Part shown: one piece after another, positions 52,082 to 56,877 of the stretch
Position numbering within the stretch: position 1 is the first letter of the stretch
Layout: each line of letters starts with the position of its first letter
Source: JAOZTV01 sp965371805
GTDB lineage: Bacteria > Acidobacteriota > Aminicenantia > UBA2199
Length of the DNA: 56,877 nucleotides
Assembly: GCA_965371805.1 (NCBI GenBank)
Contig: CBDUZW010000026.1
Location: 1-56,877, forward strand
Direction: 5' to 3'
The notes under the pieces: model-generated
What the model was told of the DNA's origin: nothing
Seen by the model: the letters and a program-made list of their open reading frames with translations, nothing else
Database searches by the model: none
Program-made: the position numbers and the translations under genes

Positions 52082-53089
52082 ATGAAAATTGCTCTCCGAT
52101 CTCCAAATTGGATCGGGGATTGCGTAATGGCTCTACCATCTATAAGGGCTTTAAAACAATCTTTGCCAGATTCTGAGATATATATTATTACAAAAGAGTA
52201 CTTAAAAGATTTTTTTCAAAATATCAATGAAATTACAGGAGTTATCATAATTCCTGACCGTTTTTCCATCTGGAATATCAGACAGGTCTCAAAAGACATA
52301 GGAATCAATGGTTTTGATGTTGGTGTTTTATTTACAAATTCATTTTTATCAGCACTATTGTTTAAATTGGCGGGAATAAAAAAAAACTACGGATATAATA
52401 GAGATCTGAGAGGATTTTTGTTAAACAAAAGAATAAAGTTTCCTAAAGACAATAAACACCACAGGTTTTTTTATCTTGATCTGATAAACAAAATATTTTC
52501 CAAAAATTATACTGATATTTCAGTGAATCTTATAAACTTTTCATTTGAAGAGAGAGAACTGGTAAAGGCAAAAATGGTGAGAAATGGATTAAATTTCAAT
52601 AAAAAAATAATTGGATTTTCAACTTTTGCTGCCTATGGAAGTGCAAAAGCATGGCCTTCTGATATGTTTACTGAACTTATTAAAAAAATAAAAAAAAATA
52701 ATCCTGAAATACAGTTTGTGTTATTTGGGTCTAAAAATGAGTCTTTAAAAATTTCTGCTGTTATTGAAGGGATAAAAGAGAGCTGTTTTAATTTTGCTGG
52801 AGAATTTACTCTTAGAGAATCTATGGTTGGAATTTCTTTTTGTAATATTTTTGTTAGTAATGATTCAGGCTTGATGCACTTGGCAGATACATTAAACATC
52901 CCTTTGATAGGGATTTTCGGGCCAACAATTCCAAATAAAACTAAACCTATTGGAGAAAAATCTAAAGTTTTGCATGAAAAAGTATCATGCTCTCCGTGTA
53001 AACACCGGGTGTGCCCAATAGATCATAGATGTATGAATAGAATTAAAGTCGAAATGGTGTATGACAGTATTATGGAAAAACTCATATGA
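52082..53089 (+). CDS. waaF: LPS heptosyltransferase II
   Basis: A 335-residue GT9 glycosyltransferase that adds the second heptose to the LPS inner core. It opens with the family signature L-R-S-P-N-W-I-G-D-C-V-M-A-L-P. The sugar-nucleotide region V-S-N-D-S-G-L-M-H-L-A-D is near residue 258, followed by G-I-F-G-P-T and a C-terminal C-S-P-C-K-H-R-V-C motif typical of WaaF. Overlaps gmhB by 4 bases. Together they imply a heptose-containing LPS core. Confidence 0.9.
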   Translation: MKIALRSPNWIGDCVMALPSIRALKQSLPDSEIYIITKEYLKDFFQNINEITGVIIIPDRFSIWNIRQVSKDIGINGFDVGVLFTNSFLSALLFKLAGIKKNYGYNRDLRGFLLNKRIKFPKDNKHHRFFYLDLINKIFSKNYTDISVNLINFSFEERELVKAKMVRNGLNFNKKIIGFSTFAAYGSAKAWPSDMFTELIKKIKKNNPEIQFVLFGSKNESLKISAVIEGIKESCFNFAGEFTLRESMVGISFCNIFVSNDSGLMHLADTLNIPLIGIFGPTIPNKTKPIGEKSKVLHEKVSCSPCKHRVCPIDHRCMNRIKVEMVYDSIMEKLI

Positions 53090-53643
53090 AACAGAAAGCC
53101 TTTTTTTTTGATAGAGATGGAACAATTATAGAAGACAAAGACTATATTTGTGATTTTGAAGAAGTTGAAATATTTCCTTTCTCTATTGAGGCCTTAAAAA
53201 TTGCAAAAAAAAAGAATTTTATTTCAATCGGGATAACAAATCAGTCTTCTATTGCAAGGGGTATTTGCACAAAGGCTCAGGTTGAGAAAATACATATGAA
53301 TTTAATCAATCACTTTAAATTAATAGGGATAAGCATTAGAAAAATTTATTATTGCCCTTTTCATGAGGATGGAATTGTTAAAGAGTTTAGGAAAAAAGAT
53401 CCCTGTAGAAAGCCTGCTCCCGGGATGATATTAAAAGCATCTGAGGAATTTAACATTGATCTTTCTGAATCATATATGATAGGGGATAGTACCAGAGATA
53501 TCCTTGCTGGAATAAATGCTGGATGCAAAACGGCTCTTGTTTTAACTGGAAATGGCAAGAAAGCTAAAGAAGAATTGGAAAATCTCAATATTAAACCTGA
53601 TTTAATTGCAGACAATATCCTTGAGATATCTAAATTAGTTTAA
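53086..53643 (+). CDS. gmhB: D,D-heptose 1,7-bisphosphate phosphatase
   Basis: A 185-residue HAD phosphatase in ADP-heptose synthesis. The nucleophile and acid are Asp9 and Asp11 in F-F-D-R-D-G-T-I. The structural zinc loop is Y-Y-C-P-F-H ... D-P-C-R-K-P, and the third HAD motif is M-I-G-D-S-T-R-D. All GmhB hallmarks are present. Coupled to waaF by a 4-base overlap; the isomerase and kinase steps of the pathway are not in the window. Confidence 0.9.
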   Translation: MKQKAFFFDRDGTIIEDKDYICDFEEVEIFPFSIEALKIAKKKNFISIGITNQSSIARGICTKAQVEKIHMNLINHFKLIGISIRKIYYCPFHEDGIVKEFRKKDPCRKPAPGMILKASEEFNIDLSESYMIGDSTRDILAGINAGCKTALVLTGNGKKAKEELENLNIKPDLIADNILEISKLV

Positions 53644-53840
53644 ACTTATGGGGTAAGTTGAGACAAATCCTTAATAAAAGTTGAATTTTAACCATCATAA
53701 CTAATATTAAACTTCTCAGGAATTAAATCAAGGTTTAACATAAAACGTATCTAAATAATCTTCAATATAGTTTCAATCTCATTCTTTGATAATCAAAACA
53801 ACTTTAAACAGATACTTAGATATTTTATAAAGAAATAATT

Positions 53841-54971
53841 TTATAGTCTAAGAAGCCATTCTTTAAAAACAGGATTTGTGATTTTGTATTTCAGTTCTTT
53901 AGATTTATAAATATAACCATTTTTCATTAAACTTTTTAAAATTGTTGACAAAGAAGATGATGCCGGTAATTTATTTTTTTTTATATATTTTGCTGAAAAC
54001 AATTGATCCACTTCAGATAAACTTGCTATTGAAATTAGAGTTTTTCGCTGGTTTTGGTTTAATTGATCATACATACCTTGAAAAACAATTGTTTGTGCTG
54101 CAATAATTTTCTTCATCCAAAGATCATTAAAATTCCTATCATTCTGATTTTCTCCTTCATATAATAATTCCCATACTACAGAGGAAAAATATTGAGTAAA
54201 ATGCGGATGGTTATTTGATTTTTCAAGTATTTCAGAAATTGTGTTTTCATTTATGTCTATACCGGAATTGCTAAATTTATTTTTAATAAAGATATTCCAA
54301 TCTTTTGCAGATATTTCATAAATAGGTATTTTAAATCCAAATTCATAAAATGGAGAATTTGAATCAGCAAAAATGTTTTCCATTAGAGATTGCTTACTTC
54401 CTAAGAAAATATAGGAAACATTTTTATGTGCCTGAAATGAAGAACGCATCCAGTTTATTATAAATGGTTCAATTCTATTTATTTCCTGAAATTCATCAAA
54501 TGCAATACATATTTGAATGCCCATTGACACAGAAATTTTTTCAGGAATATCTAATATTACCTCAATATCTTTCTGATCTTCAATTGAACTACTGGATAAT
54601 GAAAAAGAAGGCATTCCTTCTGCATCAAACGAAATTGATGGATTAATATTCTTAAAGTATTGCTTTGTTTTTTTACCTAAAGCCTTTACATCCATCTTCC
54701 AGTCAAATAAATTTTTAATTATCAGTTTAGAATACTTATCTGCGAAATCTTCAAGAGACTGGATATTATATAAATCTAAATAGAGCGTCTTTATAGTTTT
54801 CGTTTCAGAGAAAGCTCTTTTAATAAGAGAAGTCTTCCCAAACCGCCTTGGTGAATATATCCAGAAGGAATATCCATTTTCAATGGCTCTTTTTATTTCC
54901 TTTAACTCATTTTCCCTATTACAAAAGTTCTCTTTTTCAACAATCTGACCATAACGAAATGGGTTTTTCAT
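53841..54971 (-). CDS. Archaeal-type AAA ATPase (ATPase_2 family)
   Basis: A 376-residue ATPase. Walker A is S-P-R-R-F-G-K-T-S-L near residue 42, Walker B I-C-I-A-F-D-E-F-Q-E near 158, and sensor region F-L-G-S-K-Q-S-L. A winged-helix-like C-terminus ends the protein. Proteins of this type are common, multicopy and mobile in archaea and many bacteria; their role is mostly unknown. I start at ATG 54971, after AGGGGAAATT; an upstream ATG at 55013 lies in the tandem repeats and would add 14 residues. It has its own promoter. Confidence 0.8.
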   Translation of the reverse strand: MKNPFRYGQIVEKENFCNRENELKEIKRAIENGYSFWIYSPRRFGKTSLIKRAFSETKTIKTLYLDLYNIQSLEDFADKYSKLIIKNLFDWKMDVKALGKKTKQYFKNINPSISFDAEGMPSFSLSSSSIEDQKDIEVILDIPEKISVSMGIQICIAFDEFQEINRIEPFIINWMRSSFQAHKNVSYIFLGSKQSLMENIFADSNSPFYEFGFKIPIYEISAKDWNIFIKNKFSNSGIDINENTISEILEKSNNHPHFTQYFSSVVWELLYEGENQNDRNFNDLWMKKIIAAQTIVFQGMYDQLNQNQRKTLISIASLSEVDQLFSAKYIKKNKLPASSSLSTILKSLMKNGYIYKSKELKYKITNPVFKEWLLRL

Positions 54972-55002
54972 AATTTCCCCTAAAATGCTGGCTCGTAAAA
55001 CG

Positions 55003-55028
55003 GCGACACGCATTTATGCGACACGCAT
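55003..55028 (-). repeat. Tandem 15-bp repeats in the ATPase leader
   Basis: The 11-base unit gcgacacgcat occurs at 55003-55013 and 55018-55028, a 15-base period, with a partial third unit (gcgag) after it. They lie between the predicted transcription start and the ATPase gene, so they could be operators or leader-RNA elements. Confidence 0.65.
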
Positions 55029-55040
55029 AATTGCGAGTTG

Positions 55041-55069
55041 AGTATATACTAAAAACATTTATTTTTCAA
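55041..55069 (-). promoter_or_regulatory. Sigma-70 promoter of the ATPase gene
   Basis: On the minus strand TTGAAA (55069-55064) and TATACT (55046-55041) are exactly 17 bases apart, 70 bases upstream of the ATPase start. This is a bacterial promoter, so bacterial DNA probably extends at least to here. Confidence 0.6.
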
Positions 55070-55163
55070 ATTTTAAAATAATTATGACAATTTTATGACA
55101 TTTTTATTTCAAATATACAAATCAAAAACAAAACCTAAACCTGAAAATTTCTGATCACGGAAT

Positions 55164-55232
55164 TTACAGAGGAACACTGAAAAATCCAAAAATAACAATA
55201 AAAATTCCAAGCCAAAGTAGTATTCCTAACAT
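55164..55232 (-). CDS. Possible 22-residue membrane peptide
   Basis: A very short frame reading M-L-G-I-L-L-W-L-G-I-F-I-V-I-F-G, followed by F-F-S-V-P-L and a stop. It is one hydrophobic helix with GAAGG shortly before the ATG. Such a short frame could be chance; reported because the surrounding 200 bases hold nothing else. Confidence 0.25.
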   Translation of the reverse strand: MLGILLWLGIFIVIFGFFSVPL

Positions 55233-55272
55233 TTCAAAACCTTCTATAAGATAAAAATAATAAAAATAATTT

Positions 55273-55767
55273 TTACTTATTCTCGCTCCTAAAAACTAAG
55301 AGATGAATCTGAGACTTCTTACCACCAATACTAGTATGGAAAGTGTAATCATACAAATGATCGGCAGAACTAGTAATAACAGGTTTTACAACAGGATAAA
55401 CTCTTACAGGACCTTCACAACAAGTAATCTCGTTAATGTCTCCATCAACAATCTTTGAGAAAACAAAATCCTTAGGACGGTTAAAACAAGAATTGTCGAC
55501 AAAAGTACAATTTCCAATTCCTTCACAACCAGAATTACAATTACCTTGCCAATCAGTACAATCATCAAAACAACTACCTTCGCCAAGAGCAAAATCTACA
55601 TCAACTGTTTGGAGAGAAAGGATTTCAACCATTTGAGTAGAAGGATCTTCTCCAGTAATAATTGCAGTAAAAGCATACTCGCCAACTAAAGTATTAATTA
55701 TTTCATAATAACCAGTGCCATTAGTAGTATTAGATGAAACAAAAGCATCACCAAGATTGACAATAAC
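55273..55767 (-). pseudogene. 5'-truncated secreted protein with carboxypeptidase-regulatory-like domain
   Basis: An open frame of 164 codons limited upstream by a stop at 55768-55770. The first part (F-V-S-S-N-T-T-N-G-T-G-Y-Y-E-I-I-N, then G-E-Y-A-F-T-A) is the pattern of a carboxypeptidase-regulatory-like (Ig-type) domain, and the natural protein should begin well before it. A Cys-rich stretch (C-F-D-D-C-T-D-W-Q-G-N-C) and a short beta-rich end follow. The first ATG is at 55632, in mid-domain. Coding clearly starts upstream of any start codon, so the 5' end is missing. Style resembles secreted DPANN archaeal proteins (inference). Confidence 0.55.
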
Positions 55768-56158
55768 TCATATCATTGTACTGATTGCTTTTTATTGAAG
55801 AACCAAAAACACAGCCTAATTTAATATATTCATTGAACTTACTTAAATTATATGAAAGAACTTTAAGATGTTCTGGGAATTCTTTTACTTCAAGACTAAG
55901 CAGATATTCAATAAAATTTAATGCTAATTTATTATTATAATCAAATGTATAATAAATCGAATTACCTATTTCTTCTCTTATGAATAAATTCTTTTTTTCT
56001 AAAGCATTGCACAAGTCATTTATGTGTGCGTGATTAAGAGATAATTCTTTTGCTATTTGTCTAGCATTATATCTATCTTTATAATGCTTAAAAATATGTT
56101 TTAATATTTTTATTTCAGTTTTTGTGAAACTTAATTCTTGTATGTTTCTACCAGACAT
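55748..56158 (-). CDS. Winged-helix regulator with truncated nucleotidyltransferase end
   Basis: About 136 residues from an internal ATG. The N-terminal 75 residues form a winged helix (L-S-F-T-K-T-E-I-K-I-L-K-H-I-F, then A-R-Q-I-A-K-E-L-S-L-N-H). The C-terminal end reaches V-F-G-S-S-I-K-S-N-Q-Y-N-D, which looks like the G-S-x-x-K-G ... D-x-D motif of MNT-type nucleotidyltransferases. The frame then stops about where the second Asp should come. The same two-domain layout is frequent in DPANN archaea. It overlaps the truncated secreted gene by 20 bases in another frame. Confidence 0.5.
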   Translation of the reverse strand: MSGRNIQELSFTKTEIKILKHIFKHYKDRYNARQIAKELSLNHAHINDLCNALEKKNLFIREEIGNSIYYTFDYNNKLALNFIEYLLSLEVKEFPEHLKVLSYNLSKFNEYIKLGCVFGSSIKSNQYNDMSYCQSW

Positions 56159-56312
56159 ATGTATGGTTTCGCCATACAAAGCATTTAAATGTTTCGATTT
56201 AAGAAGAACGTATCCCAAGAGCTCACCTCACTTAGTAAAACTCCATACTTTGTACAGGAATTTAGCCCATCCAAAAATTATTTAAAGAACTAAAACAAAA
56301 AACACGATTATA

Positions 56313-56555
56313 ATGAAGAGAGTAAATACTACATTAATAATTATGATTTTAATTCTAAGTATTTTTTTAATTATTGGATGCGAAATTGAAGGAAACAATT
56401 TAGAGAAAACTAATGAAAATCCTGATTCTTCATCAAACAAATCCTTAACAGGAGGAGTAATAATCTGCGGAGAAAACTATGAATGCGGAAAAAAAGATAA
56501 TGTATGCCCTGAAAACTACGGAGCAGAATGTAAAGTAAAAGATAATGACTGTTAA
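56313..56555 (+). CDS. Small lipoprotein-like Cys-rich secreted protein
   Basis: An 80-residue protein with a hydrophobic signal (about 7-22) ending I-I-G-C, so Cys23 may be lipidated. A polar, Ser/Asn-rich linker follows, then a Cys motif C-G-E-N-Y-E-C-G-K-K-D-N-V-C-P-E-N-Y-G (split) ending C-K-V-K-D-N-D-C. The V-C-P-E-x-Y-G and D-x-D-C phrases recall calcium- or disulfide-stabilised repeats in secreted proteins of DPANN archaea. No function can be given. Confidence 0.55.
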   Translation: MKRVNTTLIIMILILSIFLIIGCEIEGNNLEKTNENPDSSSNKSLTGGVIICGENYECGKKDNVCPENYGAECKVKDNDC

Positions 56556-56593
56556 AATAAAATAATTAATATTAATAAAAATGAGGTAATAAA

Positions 56594-56851
56594 ATGAAAT
56601 TAAATAAAACTATTCTAATTACAATAACTATGATAATAATGATGAGCTTTCTTGTTAATGCAGTAGCCGAAGGAGAACCAGGATTTGAACCGTGTAAATC
56701 AATTACCGAATGTACAGGAGATTATCCCAGATGTTCAGGAGAGACGACCGTCTTTAAATGCGTACCTATACTTGATGACATAGAATGTCCGCAAGTAAAG
56801 CAAGTCTTTGAAATCTGCCCAGGAGTTATTGTCAAACTTGGTGGAATGTGA
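56594..56851 (+). CDS. Small secreted Cys-rich protein
   Basis: An 85-residue protein with a signal peptide (about 1-25, ending V-N-A-V-A) and six Cys in the mature part (C-K-S-I-T-E-C, P-R-C-S-G, F-K-C-V-P, I-E-C-P, E-I-C-P). Paired cysteines suggest disulfides outside the cell. It follows the previous gene by 38 bp on the same strand with GAGG before the ATG. Not recognised as a known family. Confidence 0.55.
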   Translation: MKLNKTILITITMIIMMSFLVNAVAEGEPGFEPCKSITECTGDYPRCSGETTVFKCVPILDDIECPQVKQVFEICPGVIVKLGGM

Positions 56852-56877
56852 AATCTAGCATACCCCATTTTTTCCCC

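Noticed and set aside
51711..52139. 142-codon minus-strand frame opposite rpoZ
   Set aside because: rpoZ has a perfect promoter, SD and family motifs; the opposite frame is S/F-rich shadow sequence.

Overview
The window is very AT-rich bacterial DNA that appears to come from an uncultured, diderm, flagellated, probably anaerobic bacterium. An outer membrane is indicated by LolA, a TonB-dependent receptor, LPS-heptose genes (waaF, gmhB) and RND pumps. Flagella are indicated by flgM behind a sigma-28-type promoter. Phosphate butyryltransferase and a WtpABC tungstate/molybdate importer fit an anaerobic life. DUF1844, DUF4388 and M99-peptidase genes are typical of deltaproteobacteria-like and candidate-phylum bacteria, but I cannot name the phylum from sequence alone. 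No rRNA, tRNA or CRISPR array was seen.

Layout. 0-3.6 kb is accessory: a seven-repeat lipoprotein, a small MarR-controlled operon bracketed by 27-bp direct repeats, and a relic of a Y1 (IS200/RAYT-type) transposase. 3.6-8.2 kb is a four-gene minus-strand envelope operon (TPR lipoprotein, unknown exported protein, peptidase/propeller/barrel protein, FecR-like protein). 8.5-13.1 kb runs from flgM through DUF1844, a zinc-ribbon membrane protein and a DUF4388 protein to ribF. 13.2-20.7 kb is a compact proteostasis and core block, tig-clpP-clpX-lon-engB-rho, with an unusual lysine-rich tail on trigger factor. 20.8-24.3 kb holds ptb, lolA and a sigma factor / zinc anti-sigma / bactofilin-like membrane protein module.

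24.4-31.9 kb is the most interesting stretch. Six consecutive minus-strand genes encode a TonB-dependent receptor, an exported nucleoside hydrolase fused to an FmdE-like domain, a PP-loop ATPase, and WtpA, WtpB and WtpC. I infer a route for acquiring tungsten or molybdenum, possibly as a pterin- or nucleotide-bound form, with cleavage in the periplasm and import of the oxyanion. A decayed second receptor lies just upstream, together with a perfect 16-bp palindrome. 32.3-46.5 kb contains an orphan pseudopilin, an acyl-ligase/ACP/acyltransferase fusion, and an RND cluster with one adaptor and three pumps. Two of the pumps are tandem paralogues whose 3' ends look recently gene-converted. 46.5-53.6 kb returns to ordinary genes: M48-TPR protease, Csd4-like M99 carboxypeptidase, glyA, rpiB, rpoZ, waaF, gmhB.

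From 53.8 kb the content changes to an archaeal-type AAA ATPase with its own promoter and tandem repeats. This is followed by fragments that look like secreted Cys-rich proteins and a winged-helix/nucleotidyltransferase protein of the kind common in DPANN archaea. Two reading frames are joined abruptly near 55.75-55.77 kb. The last 1.8 kb may therefore be transferred DNA, a rearranged end, or a misjoined contig. Calls come from reading motifs by eye; no database search was run.
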